Assembly: GCA_014376885.1 (NCBI GenBank)
Contig: JACMQR010000280.1
Coordinates: 1 to 9,684 of the forward strand
Direction of reading: 5' to 3'
From: Polaromonas sp.
GTDB lineage: Bacteria; Pseudomonadota; Gammaproteobacteria; Burkholderiales; Burkholderiaceae_C
DNA: 9,684 nt
A program made the position numbers and the translations under genes. The notes below the pieces were generated by a model that had not been told where the DNA came from, ran no database searches, and saw only the letters and a list, made by a program, of their open reading frames with translations. Shown here one piece after another: positions 1-6,525 of this stretch (position 1 is its first letter; each line of letters begins with the position of its first letter).

Positions 1-1193
1 AGGCCAAGCCGCGTCCGGCCGATCAGCCAGCCCATGCCGAGCAGCACGCAACACGCAAAGCCGATGATGACCAGCCGGTTGTAGGGCAGCGACAGGTTGC
101 CCAGCACCTGCACGCCGCCACTCATCCAGACCGGGTTCTCGACGCCGACGTTCTGCGCGCCAAAGACAGTCCGCACCAGCTGCTGCAGCATCAGGCTGAT
201 GCCCCAGGTGGCCAGCAGGGTTTCCAGCGGCCGGCCGTACAAAAAGCGGACCACGCTGCGCTCGAGCACGGCGCCCGTCAAGGCCGACGCCATGAAAGCC
301 ACCGGCACGGCCGCGAGCAGGTACCAGTCGAAGGCGCCGGGCAGGTATTTCTGGAACAGGCCCTGCACCACGTAGGTGGCGTAGGCGCCGATCATCATCA
401 GCTCGCCGTGCGCCATGTTGATGACGCCCATCAGCCCGTAGGTGATCGCCAGGCCCAGCGCCACCAGCAACAAGATGCTGCCCAGGCTGATGCCGCTGAA
501 CATCGCGCCCAGCTTGTCGCCCCAGGCCAGGGACGCCTCGACCTTGGCCAGCGCCGCCCGCAGCGCGACCTTGACGTCGGCGTCGGTCTCAAGGCCCAGG
601 CGCTCGATCAGCACCGTCTTGGTGGCCGGGTGGTTGCTGGCCGACAGCAGCGCCGCCGCATCCAGACGCTTGGCCTTGTCGCTGCTGCCCAGCAGGATGG
701 CGGCGCGCATGCCGCCGAGCTGGCTCTTGAGCGCAGGCACCGTTTCAGCCGCATAGGCTTTTTCGATCAGCGGCAGCCGCGCCTCGTCGCTTTCGCCGGC
801 CAGCGTCTTGATGGCTTCGCGGCGCAGGTTCTCGTCGCTGGACAGCAGCTTGACCGCCGCCAGCGCGTTGTCCAGCTCGCTGCGCATCACGTTGGGGTTG
901 ATCACGTCTTCGGCGTCCGGCGGCAGCGGCTGCTCGGCGCCGGTGACCGGGTCGAAGGCTTTTTCGCCCTTGACCACGAACACCTTCTCGCCGCGGGTCT
1001 TGACAGCGTCGCCCGCCAGCGCCTGGATGAAGGCGGCGGTTTTGTCATCGGCGGTGACGGCCGCCCTGTTCAGCGCGGCCACGCGTTCGTCGGTTTCGCC
1101 AAAAACCATGCCTTTTACCTCGCTTGCGCTCAGGGCATGGGCATGGCCGGCTATGAATAGCGTAGCAAGCAGGAGAAACTGTCGAAATGGCAT
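1..1193 (-). CDS. urtB: Urea ABC transporter permease UrtB (3' end beyond window)
   Basis: Membrane permease of the UrtABCDE urea ABC importer, a branched-chain-amino-acid-type transporter. The gene reads leftward from an ATG at 1193 and stays open to the edge, giving about 398 residues of a protein that is usually somewhat over 500. Residues 1-20 form a signal peptide ending in AHA. Residues 21 to about 230 are a soluble, helix-rich, probably periplasmic domain (HEAT-like), the N-terminal extension typical of UrtB and absent from LivH. The permease begins near residue 234 with GISLGSILLLVALGLAITYG, then the family signature around 256-275 (GLMGVINMAHGELMMIGAY). Further membrane segments lie near 299-316, 331-345 and 382-398. 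The start is supported by the signal peptide directly after it; the ribosome-binding site is weak. It lies 204 bp downstream of urtA on the same strand, the normal operon order. urtCDE and urease genes would be expected further left, which I infer and do not see. Confidence 0.93.
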   Translation of the reverse strand, partial: MPFRQFLLLATLFIAGHAHALSASEVKGMVFGETDERVAALNRAAVTADDKTAAFIQALAGDAVKTRGEKVFVVKGEKAFDPVTGAEQPLPPDAEDVINPNVMRSELDNALAAVKLLSSDENLRREAIKTLAGESDEARLPLIEKAYAAETVPALKSQLGGMRAAILLGSSDKAKRLDAAALLSASNHPATKTVLIERLGLETDADVKVALRAALAKVEASLAWGDKLGAMFSGISLGSILLLVALGLAITYGLMGVINMAHGELMMIGAYATYVVQGLFQKYLPGAFDWYLLAAVPVAFMASALTGAVLERSVVRFLYGRPLETLLATWGISLMLQQLVRTVFGAQNVGVENPVWMSGGVQVLGNLSLPYNRLVIIGFACCVLLGMGWLIGRTRLG

Positions 1194-1301
1194 GAAAGAA
1201 CCTGTAGGTTGGGCGGGCACGCCCTGTGGCGGTACGCCCAGACTGCAACTTCCTTGAAAAGCGGTGGCGGGCCAGCCTTCATCCCGGCCTTTCCCCAGCG
1301 C

Positions 1302-1388
1302 GGGAGGGAGCCAGGGCGGGGCAAAGTCAGGGTTGGCCTTGCTTCCCTCCCTCCCCTGCCGGGGCGGGCTGGGGTGGGGGCCGGCCCC
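1302..1388. repeat. G/C-rich structured urtA-urtB intergenic segment
   Basis: The gap between the urtA stop and the urtB start holds several symmetric elements. GGGAGGGA at 1302-1309 is perfectly complementary to TCCCTCCC at 1344-1351. CCCC at 1353-1356 pairs with GGGG at 1361-1364 across TGCC. GGGGCCGGCCCC at 1377-1388 is a perfect 12-bp palindrome. Positions 1361-1380 on the plus strand carry four G-runs (4, 3, 4 and 5 bases) with 1-2 base loops, a canonical G-quadruplex pattern on the template strand of the operon. The RNA is therefore C-rich there and could fold with the G-rich stretch transcribed after it (complement of 1344-1356). A segment like this could cause pausing or partial termination, or protect the urtA mRNA end so that the binding protein is made in excess over the permease. 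Those roles are inferred; the structures are visible. Confidence 0.55.
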
Positions 1389-1397
1389 GCATGCGCC

Positions 1398-2687
1398 TTA
1401 CTGCTTGGCGACGCTCATGCCCTTGACCGGCTCGTCAGGCTTTTTGTCGTTGCCTTCGATGTACGGGCTCCATGGCTTGGCCTTCACCGGGCCGGGCGTC
1501 TTCCAGACCACGTTGAACTGGCCGTCGGCCTTGATCTCGCCAATGAACACCGACTTGTGCAGGTGGTGGTTTTTCTCATCCATCTTCGAGACGATGCCCG
1601 AGGGTGCATTGAAGGTCTGGCCGGCCATGGCGGCAATCACCTTGTCGGTGTCCAGCGACTTGGCTTTTTCAACCGCCTGCTTCCACATGTTGATGCCGAT
1701 GTAGGTCGCCTCCATCGGGTCGTTGGTCAGCGGCTTGTCCGAACCCGGCAGCTTCTTGGCCTTGGCGTAGGCCGACCACTTGTTGATGAACTCGGTGTTG
1801 GCCGGGCTCTTGATCGACTGGAAATAGTTCCAGGCGGCCAGGTGGCCGACCAGCGGCTTGGTGTCCACGCCGCGCAGCTCCTCCTCGCCCACCGAGAAGG
1901 CGACGACCGGCACGTCCTTGGCCTTCAGGCCGGCGTTGCCCAGTTCCTTGTAGAACGGCACATTCGAGTCGCCGTTGATGGTCGAGACCACCGCCGTCTT
2001 GCCGCCTTGACTGAACTTCTTCACATCGGCCACGATGGTCTGGTAGTCCGAATGGCCGAACGGGGTGTACTTTTCGTCGATGTCCTTGTCGGCCACGCCT
2101 TTGCTTTTCAGGTAGGCGCGCAAAATCTTGTTGGTGGTGCGCGGGTACACGTAATCGGTGCCCAGCAGCACCCAGCGCTTGGCGCCGCCGCCGGCCTTGC
2201 TCATCAGATAATCGACCGCCGGAATGGCCTGCTGGTTGGGCGCCGCGCCGGTGTAGAAGACGTTCTTGCTCAGCTCTTCGCCTTCGTACTGCACCGGGTA
2301 GAACAGCAGGCCGTTCATTTCCTCGACCACCGGCAGCACCGACTTGCGGCTCACGCTGGTCCAGCAGCCGAAGATCACGGAAACCTTGTCCTGACCAAGC
2401 AGCTGCTTGGTCTTTTCGGCAAACAGCGGCCAGTTCGACGCCGGGTCGACAATCACTGGCTCAAGCTTTTTGCCGAGTACGCCGCCCTTGGCGTTGATCT
2501 CGTCAATCGCCATCAAAACCGTGTCTTTCAGCACGGTTTCCGAAATCGCCATGGTGCCTGACAGGCTGTGCAGGATGCCGACCTTGATGGTGTCGGCCGC
2601 ATGCGCGGGCAGCGCGGACAGGCTGGTCAGGGCGACGGCGGCGGCAAGCGCCTTCAGGGTAAAGCGTCGGGAATTGGTGCGTTGCAT
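1398..2687 (-). CDS. urtA: Urea ABC transporter substrate-binding protein UrtA
   Basis: Periplasmic receptor that captures urea and delivers it to the UrtBC permeases; a type I periplasmic-binding-fold protein of the branched-chain amino acid/amide group. It is complete at 429 aa, the usual size. Residues 1-30 are a signal peptide ending AHA before ADTIKVG. Its n-region has adjacent arginines (SRRFTLK, residues 6-12), a loose twin-arginine-like pattern, so Sec or Tat export are both possible. UrtA hallmarks are LHSLSGTMAISE (about 39-50), GCWTSVSRK (107-115), FYPVQYEG (129-136) and YTGAAPNQQ (145-153). The ATG at 2687 is supported by the signal peptide and by GGAGAAG at 2693-2699, five bases upstream. 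It is the first gene of the operon; urtB follows on the same strand. The urt genes are commonly induced by nitrogen limitation, but I found no clear sigma-54 or NtrC site in the 233 bp upstream. Confidence 0.97.
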   Translation of the reverse strand: MQRTNSRRFTLKALAAAVALTSLSALPAHAADTIKVGILHSLSGTMAISETVLKDTVLMAIDEINAKGGVLGKKLEPVIVDPASNWPLFAEKTKQLLGQDKVSVIFGCWTSVSRKSVLPVVEEMNGLLFYPVQYEGEELSKNVFYTGAAPNQQAIPAVDYLMSKAGGGAKRWVLLGTDYVYPRTTNKILRAYLKSKGVADKDIDEKYTPFGHSDYQTIVADVKKFSQGGKTAVVSTINGDSNVPFYKELGNAGLKAKDVPVVAFSVGEEELRGVDTKPLVGHLAAWNYFQSIKSPANTEFINKWSAYAKAKKLPGSDKPLTNDPMEATYIGINMWKQAVEKAKSLDTDKVIAAMAGQTFNAPSGIVSKMDEKNHHLHKSVFIGEIKADGQFNVVWKTPGPVKAKPWSPYIEGNDKKPDEPVKGMSVAKQ

Positions 2688-2692
2688 GTGTG

Positions 2693-2699
2693 CTTCTCC
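2693..2699 (-). promoter_or_regulatory. urtA ribosome-binding site
   Basis: Read on the minus strand this is GGAGAAG, five bases before the ATG at 2687. It is a good Shine-Dalgarno match and fixes the urtA start. Confidence 0.75.
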
Positions 2700-2801
2700 G
2701 GTAGGGTTGACAAGTTGCCATCTCGCTGGAGGGGGCCCTGGAAGAAGCCGGGCCTTTTCGTCGCGATGGCTGGACTTTAGGGAGAAGCTGAGGATTGGGA
2801 A

Positions 2802-2819
2802 ATACGCCGGGTGGCGTAT
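2802..2819. repeat. Inverted repeat 1 upstream of urtA (7-bp stem)
   Basis: ATACGCC, loop GGGT, then GGCGTAT: a perfect 7-bp stem with a 4-base loop, about 115-130 bp upstream of the urtA start. It could be a hairpin in RNA entering from the lipoprotein gene, or an operator half-site pair. On the minus strand the second arm is followed by TTTCCC, only a weak T-run, so a standard terminator is doubtful. Confidence 0.5.
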
Positions 2820-2824
2820 GCGCG

Positions 2825-2846
2825 GGCCGGGTCAGATGACCCGGCC
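2825..2846. repeat. Inverted repeat 2 upstream of urtA (10-bp arms)
   Basis: GGCCGGGTCA, two bases GA, then TGACCCGGCC: a perfect inverted repeat with 10-bp arms. In RNA it would fold with a 4-base AGAU-type loop on an 8-9 bp stem. As DNA, a compact 22-bp palindrome is also a plausible site for a dimeric regulator. Position alone does not separate these options. Confidence 0.5.
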
Positions 2847-2880
2847 AGGCTTTTGGCCGTCAGCTTTGAGGCATGCGTCG

Positions 2881-2905
2881 GGCACAGGGCCTTTGGCCCT
2901 GTGCC
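2881..2905 (-). terminator. Terminator-like hairpin after the lipoprotein gene
   Basis: GGCACAGGGCC, a 3-base loop, then GGCCCTGTGCC: a perfect 11-bp stem beginning 15 bases past the lipoprotein stop codon. Position and strength fit a transcript end for that gene and insulation of urtA from upstream transcription. There is no T-run after it on the minus strand, so it is not a textbook intrinsic terminator; it may act with Rho or as a 3'-end stabiliser. Confidence 0.45.
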
Positions 2906-2920
2906 CCGGGTGGCAAGGGG

Positions 2921-3418
2921 TCAGTTGGTGATCAGCAGATTGACCGTTGCCACCTGCACCGAGTCGAAGGTGGCGGTGGCCACCAGGGCAATCGGCACCG
3001 GGGCGCGCAGCCGGAAGTCGGCGCGCGTGTCCACCGCCACGGTGGACGGGCCCAGGGTGGTGGCGGTGATATTGGCGCCGGCAAAAAACACCTGCGCGCC
3101 GCCGCTGACCGCGCTGCCGCCGACCAGCAGGGTCCAGACCGCCGGCTCGCCGGCATCCAGCACGATCGTCTCGCCAGCGCGAAGGGCCAGGTCCAGCGAC
3201 CCGCCGGCCAGCACCGGCGTTCGGCTGACAAACTGTCCGCCCACGGTGACGCCGATGTTGAAGTTTCCCGGCGCGCCCAGGTCGTCGCCGCCACCGCAGG
3301 CTGCCAGCGCCAGGACGGCCGCCGCCAGGGCCGCCACCAGCCTGGCCCGGTGCGCTCCGGCATGGCGGCCCGGCTGGTCGGGCTGGCTTTGTCGGGGAGC
3401 TGTCAGGCGTTTCCACAT
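2921..3418 (-). CDS. Predicted lipoprotein of unknown function
   Basis: A 165-aa protein that I do not recognise as a characterised family. It begins MWKRLTAPRQ, has a long basic n-region (residues 1-27), a hydrophobic stretch LVAALAAAVLALAAC (27-41) and a lipobox L-A-A-C with the cysteine at 41 followed by GGGDD. Signal peptidase II cleavage and lipidation are therefore expected; Gly at +2 is compatible with outer-membrane sorting. The mature part (about 125 aa) is rich in Val, Ala, Gly and Thr with alternating hydrophobic residues, suggesting a small all-beta domain. No catalytic motif is visible and no cysteine other than the lipidated one. The same frame is open upstream to 3631, but that would add about 70 residues before the lipobox, so the ATG at 3418 is preferred; its ribosome-binding site (GAAAGA) is weak. 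It is transcribed toward urtA, but the strong hairpin after its stop suggests a separate unit. Confidence 0.75.
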   Translation of the reverse strand: MWKRLTAPRQSQPDQPGRHAGAHRARLVAALAAAVLALAACGGGDDLGAPGNFNIGVTVGGQFVSRTPVLAGGSLDLALRAGETIVLDAGEPAVWTLLVGGSAVSGGAQVFFAGANITATTLGPSTVAVDTRADFRLRAPVPIALVATATFDSVQVATVNLLITN

Positions 3419-3530
3419 AGGCGTCTTTCGTTGCTCAAAAAAATAATTCTCCGGCCTGGGCTGCAGGGCCAGCGCGGCATCACGCACTTCACCACGGGGG
3501 CCGGAAATTGGCAAGCGCGACCGCAAAAAC

Positions 3531-3557
3531 TGGGTACCCTGGGTACCATGGGTACTG
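3531..3557. repeat. Three tandem 9-bp repeats (TGGGTACCN type)
   Basis: TGGGTACCC, TGGGTACCA and TGGGTACTG follow one another without a gap. The first two contain the palindrome GGTACC. They lie in the 265-bp divergent region between the lipoprotein gene and the dehydrogenase gene, 127 bp upstream of the dehydrogenase ATG and 113 bp upstream of the lipoprotein ATG. Their spacing is slightly under one helical turn, so they could bind a regulator side by side, or be a short variable-number repeat. The rest of 3419-3683 holds no gene I can support, only an A/T-rich patch at about 3436-3448 that could contribute to the lipoprotein promoter. Confidence 0.6.
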
Positions 3558-3683
3558 GAAAAAGGCGTTCCGCTGCCGGCTTTCACGACGAGCTGGTGCG
3601 GGATTGGACGGCCAGGCTGCATGGCTGTCACGCCAAACGACTAGGATGAACGGCTTGCCCACTTCCAAGAACAGGATTTCCCC

Positions 3684-4745
3684 ATGACCCAAGCCCATGG
3701 CTATGCCGCCACCTCTGCCGCCAGCCCGCTCGCGCCGTTCACGTTCGAGCGCCGCTCACCCGGCCAGCTCGATGTGGCGCTCGACATCCTGCACTGCGGC
3801 GTGTGCCACTCCGACCTGCACACGGTGCGCAACGAATGGCACAACGCGGTCTACCCCTCGGTGCCCGGCCATGAAATCGTCGGCCGCGTGACAGCCGTGG
3901 GCGACCTGGTGAGCAAATTCAAGGTCGGCGACATCGTCGGCGTCGGCTGCATGGTCGACAGCTGCCAGCACTGCCAGCCCTGCGCGGACGGCCTGGAGCA
4001 GTACTGCGACAACGGCTTTACCGGCACCTACAACGGCCCGGCGCAAGGCACCGGCGCCAACACCTACGGCGGCTACTCCAGCCACATGGTGGTGCGCGAA
4101 TCGTTCGTGCTGCGCATCTCGCATCCCGAAGCCGACCTGGCGGCGGTCGCGCCGCTGCTGTGCGCCGGCATCACCACCTACTCGCCGCTGCGCCAGTGGC
4201 AGGTCGGGCCGGGCCACAAGGTCGGCATTGTCGGACTGGGCGGGTTGGGCCACATGGGCGTGAAGATTGCTGCGGCCATGGGCGCGCATGTGGTGCTGTT
4301 TACCACCTCGGCGGGCAAACGCGAGGACGCGCTGCGCCTGGGCGCCAAGGAAGTCGTGGTGTCGAAAAACGCCGACGAGATGGCCGCGCATGCCGGCAGC
4401 TTCGACTTTATTTTGAACACCGTGGCCGCGCCGCATGACCTGGACGCCTTTTTGGTACTGCTCAAGCTCGACGGCACCATGACGCTGGTTGGCGCACCCG
4501 CCACTCCGCACCCGTCGCCCGGCGTGTTCAACCTGATCATGAAGCGCCGCCGCCTGGCCGGCTCGCTGATTGGCGGCATCCGGGAAACCCAGGAGATGCT
4601 GGATTTTTGCGCGCAGCATGGCCTGGTGTCGGACATCGAGCCGATCCGCATGGACGAGATCGAAACGGCCTACGCGCGCATGCTCAAGAGCGATGTGAAA
4701 TACCGCTTTGTCGTGGACATGGCGACGCTGCAGGCCGGCCAGTAG
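3684..4745 (+). CDS. yahK: Zinc-dependent NAD(P)H alcohol dehydrogenase / aldehyde reductase, YahK type
   Basis: Cytoplasmic medium-chain dehydrogenase/reductase of the cinnamyl-alcohol-dehydrogenase group, interconverting alcohols and aldehydes; E. coli YahK, which it strongly resembles from memory, mainly reduces aldehydes with NADPH. It is 353 aa, full length. Catalytic-zinc ligands are Cys41 in GVCHSDLH, His63-Glu64 in PGHEIVGR and Cys160 in PLLCAGITTYSP. The structural-zinc lobe has Cys94, Cys97, Cys100 and Cys108. The Rossmann motif is GLGGLG (184-189). TTSAGKRED (207-215) follows the second beta strand; the Ser and Lys-Arg there fit NADP(H) preference. The ATG is supported by AGGA at 3673-3676, seven bases upstream. 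It stands alone, divergent from the lipoprotein gene and convergent with the AI-2E transporter gene. Its physiological substrate is unknown; aldehyde detoxification is the likely general role. The symbol is given by family resemblance. Confidence 0.95.
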   Translation: MTQAHGYAATSAASPLAPFTFERRSPGQLDVALDILHCGVCHSDLHTVRNEWHNAVYPSVPGHEIVGRVTAVGDLVSKFKVGDIVGVGCMVDSCQHCQPCADGLEQYCDNGFTGTYNGPAQGTGANTYGGYSSHMVVRESFVLRISHPEADLAAVAPLLCAGITTYSPLRQWQVGPGHKVGIVGLGGLGHMGVKIAAAMGAHVVLFTTSAGKREDALRLGAKEVVVSKNADEMAAHAGSFDFILNTVAAPHDLDAFLVLLKLDGTMTLVGAPATPHPSPGVFNLIMKRRRLAGSLIGGIRETQEMLDFCAQHGLVSDIEPIRMDEIETAYARMLKSDVKYRFVVDMATLQAGQ

Positions 4746-4763
4746 CCGGCGTCGGCCCTGCAT

Positions 4764-4822
4764 GCTATTTAGCTGATAGCAAGCAAAGCCCGCCAGCATT
4801 GCACCAACCGCCTGTTTGCTTG
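4764..4822. repeat. Intergenic inverted-repeat element (Comamonadaceae type)
   Basis: In the 91-bp gap between two convergent genes, GCTAT (4764-4768) pairs with ATAGC (4776-4780), and CAAGCAAA (4780-4787) pairs perfectly with TTTGCTTG (4815-4822) across 27 bases. The opening GCTATTTAGCTGATAGC resembles the start of a dispersed intergenic element I remember from Polaromonas, Acidovorax and Rhodoferax genomes; this is memory, not a search. Lying 3' to both genes, it is placed to act as a shared bidirectional terminator or 3'-end structure. Confidence 0.5.
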
Positions 4823-4836
4823 GTAAAACGGCACCT

Positions 4837-5928
4837 TCAGGCGGGCGGCGGTGCGGCGGGCGACTCTTCGCGGGCCCGCATGAAGATATCCCAGGCCGAC
4901 ATGAACATGGCGGCAATCGCCGGGCCGATCACAAAGCCGTTCAGCCCGAACAGCGACATGCCGCCGATGGTGGACACCAGCACCACATAGTCGGGCATTT
5001 TCGTGTCCTTGCCGACCAGCACCGGCCGCATGATGTTGTCCACCAGGCCAATCACCAGCACGCCATAGGCGATCAGCAGGGCGCCCTGCCAGAGCGCACC
5101 GGTGGTCAGAAAGTAAATCGCCACCGGAATCCACACCAGGGCGGCGCCGACGGCCGGCAGCAGGGACAAGAAAGCCATCAGCGTGCCCCACAACACCGGG
5201 GCGTGGATGCCGAGAAACCAGAAGATCAGCCCGCCCAGCGCGCCCTGCAGCACCGCCACCACGATGTTGCCCTTGACGGTGGCGCGAATCACCGTGGTGA
5301 ACTTGGCAAACAGGCGGCGCTTGATGTCGCCTTCCAGCGGAATCGCCTCCTTGATGCGCCGGGACAGCGCGCTGCCGTCGCGCAAGAAGAAAAACAGCAG
5401 GTACAGCATGATGAAAAAGCTGACGAAAAAATCAAAGGCGTTTTGACCGATGCTCAGCGCTTGCGTGGCAATGTACTGGCTGCCCTGCGTCAGGCTGTCG
5501 GACAGCCGGTCCTGAATCAGCCCCAGGTTGCCCATGCCGGAGCGCTCGAGCAGGCCGGTGACCCAGGCGGGAAGCGCGCTGTGGATCTGCTGGAAGTAGC
5601 GCGTCAGGCTCAATTCGCCGGACTGCACGCGCTGGTAAACGCTGGCGGCCTCCTGGGTCAGCAGCACGCTGATCAGGCCGACCGGCAAGATCACCAGCAC
5701 CAAGATGACTGCCAGCGTCAGCAGCGCGGCCAGCGTGCGCCTGAGCGGCATTTTTCTGAGCAGCCGTGCAAACAGCGAATTGAACACGATGGCAAACACC
5801 GCGCCCCAGAACACCGCGCCATAAAACGGCCACAGCACCCAGAAAAAAGCCACCGAGACCCCCGCCAGCAAGAGCAAAAAGAACTTGTCCTCCAGACGGG
5901 AAGACCGGGCCATGGCAGAGAGTTTCAT
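4837..5928 (-). CDS. AI-2E family transporter (PerM-like membrane protein)
   Basis: Polytopic inner-membrane protein of the AI-2E transporter family (formerly UPF0118; PF01594). Characterised members include the proposed autoinducer-2 exporter TqsA and Na+/H+ antiporter-like proteins, so the substrate cannot be assigned here. From the ATG at 5928 it is 363 aa, a usual length. Hydrophobic segments lie near residues 16-49, 64-91, 166-183, 220-240, 244-272, 281-297 and 313-347, with a soluble segment at about 92-165. The C-terminal half has the family block SLLPAVGAALVWIP (255-268), DNIMRPVLVG (297-306) and GGMSLFGLNGFVIGP (322-336). It ends in a short Pro/Ala-rich tail. The frame is open upstream to an ATG at 6027, but that adds 33 polar residues not expected in the family. 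ATG 5913 is a second option; neither has a strong ribosome-binding site. It lies 186 bp downstream of the acidic-protein gene on the same strand and converges on the dehydrogenase gene. Confidence 0.92.
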   Translation of the reverse strand: MKLSAMARSSRLEDKFFLLLLAGVSVAFFWVLWPFYGAVFWGAVFAIVFNSLFARLLRKMPLRRTLAALLTLAVILVLVILPVGLISVLLTQEAASVYQRVQSGELSLTRYFQQIHSALPAWVTGLLERSGMGNLGLIQDRLSDSLTQGSQYIATQALSIGQNAFDFFVSFFIMLYLLFFFLRDGSALSRRIKEAIPLEGDIKRRLFAKFTTVIRATVKGNIVVAVLQGALGGLIFWFLGIHAPVLWGTLMAFLSLLPAVGAALVWIPVAIYFLTTGALWQGALLIAYGVLVIGLVDNIMRPVLVGKDTKMPDYVVLVSTIGGMSLFGLNGFVIGPAIAAMFMSAWDIFMRAREESPAAPPPA

Positions 5929-6114
5929 AGGCGTGTGCGCTGGGTTGGAAAGGCAGGTTTGCCGATGGTAGCGGCATCGATGTCGCTCAGCGGCTGCCGG
6001 CCATGCCCATCCTGCGAAAACAAACACGCTGGCCGGCGCCCCGGACCGTTACCCGGCGGGCGACTGCCGTGCCAGGTCCAGCTTCACCCGGCTCGCCGGG
6101 CGCGGCCGCCTGGC

Positions 6115-6510
6115 TCAGCGGGCAGAAGAAGAGCCCGGCGCCGCATCGTCTTCATCGTCGTCGTCGCCAAACTCCGCGTCCGGGTCAGCGCTGTCGTCAA
6201 CCAGTTCCTCGACGTCATCGAGGTCGCTGGCGTCATCATTTGCATCGCGGTCCGCACCAGCGCCAAAGCCCGGCGCCAGTTGAATCGTGTGCGGCAAGAT
6301 GTCGGCATCCAGCGGGCCGTTTGCGCCGCCCGCCGACGCCCGCTCGCCAGTGCCGGCCGCATCGCTGTCGGCCGACAGCTCGTCGTCGCCATAGGCGCCG
6401 GCCGCGTCGCTGCCGCTGTCGGAGTTGTCGCTCGGACCGAGGGCATGCAGGTCTTTTCCACTGATGTCTTGCGGCAGTTTTGCGCCGCCTAAAAGGCTGC
6501 TGCTGGCCAT
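6115..6510 (-). CDS. Small, highly acidic, probably disordered conserved protein
   Basis: A 131-aa protein with no domain of known function. It has about 28 Asp and 6 Glu against only 2 Lys and 3 Arg, no Cys or Trp, and is rich in Ala, Gly and Ser, so it should be very acidic and largely unstructured. Short blocks look conserved: LGPSDNSDSGSD (24-35), DSDAAGTGERAS (48-59) and DADILP (68-73). From memory these blocks recur in small hypothetical proteins of beta- and gamma-proteobacteria. The tail (about 89-124) is nearly all acidic, including the run DDDDEDD. No signal peptide or membrane segment is present, so it is probably cytoplasmic. The ATG at 6510 is preferred over an in-frame ATG at 6564 because AAGGAAA (6515-6521) lies four bases upstream and the conserved text begins after it. 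A function in protein or metal binding would be guesswork. Downstream, a 6-bp hairpin lies at 6087-6100. Confidence 0.8.
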   Translation of the reverse strand: MASSSLLGGAKLPQDISGKDLHALGPSDNSDSGSDAAGAYGDDELSADSDAAGTGERASAGGANGPLDADILPHTIQLAPGFGAGADRDANDDASDLDDVEELVDDSADPDAEFGDDDDEDDAAPGSSSAR

Positions 6511-6525
6511 GGCATTTCCTTGTGC

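Noticed and set aside
408..1160. Long plus-strand reading frame opposite urtB
   Set aside because: Low-complexity Arg/Gln/Ala/His-rich translation with no family resemblance, lying entirely antisense to clear UrtB coding sequence; typical of high-GC antisense frames.
1209..2561. 450-codon plus-strand frame opposite urtA
   Set aside because: Antisense to UrtA, which has full family motifs and a signal peptide; the opposite-strand translation has no recognisable domain.
2688..2800. Sigma-54 (-24/-12) promoter or NtrC site for urtA
   Set aside because: Searched by eye for TGGCAC-N5-TTGC and for the NtrC palindrome; only a poor match (TGGCAACTTGT, minus strand) was seen.
3419..3631. N-terminal extension of the lipoprotein gene to the ATG at 3631
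   Set aside because: Would place about 70 extra residues before the lipobox and read through the tandem GGTAC repeats; the ATG at 3418 gives a normal lipoprotein signal.
2873..3649. 258-codon plus-strand frame across the lipoprotein gene and divergent gap
   Set aside because: Gly/Arg/Gln-rich shadow; the minus-strand frame has a clean lipobox and a coherent mature domain.
3756..4916. 386-codon minus-strand frame opposite the dehydrogenase gene
   Set aside because: His/Val/Gln-rich antisense shadow of a gene whose zinc ligands and Rossmann motif are all intact.
6087..6100. Intrinsic terminator after the acidic-protein gene
   Set aside because: CCCGGC-TC-GCCGGG is a short stem with a 2-base loop and no T-run on the transcribed side, so it is mentioned only in the gene entry.
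4816..6492. 558-codon plus-strand frame opposite the AI-2E transporter and acidic-protein genes
   Set aside because: Gln/His/Arg-rich composition with no domain, crossing two well-supported opposite-strand genes and their gap.
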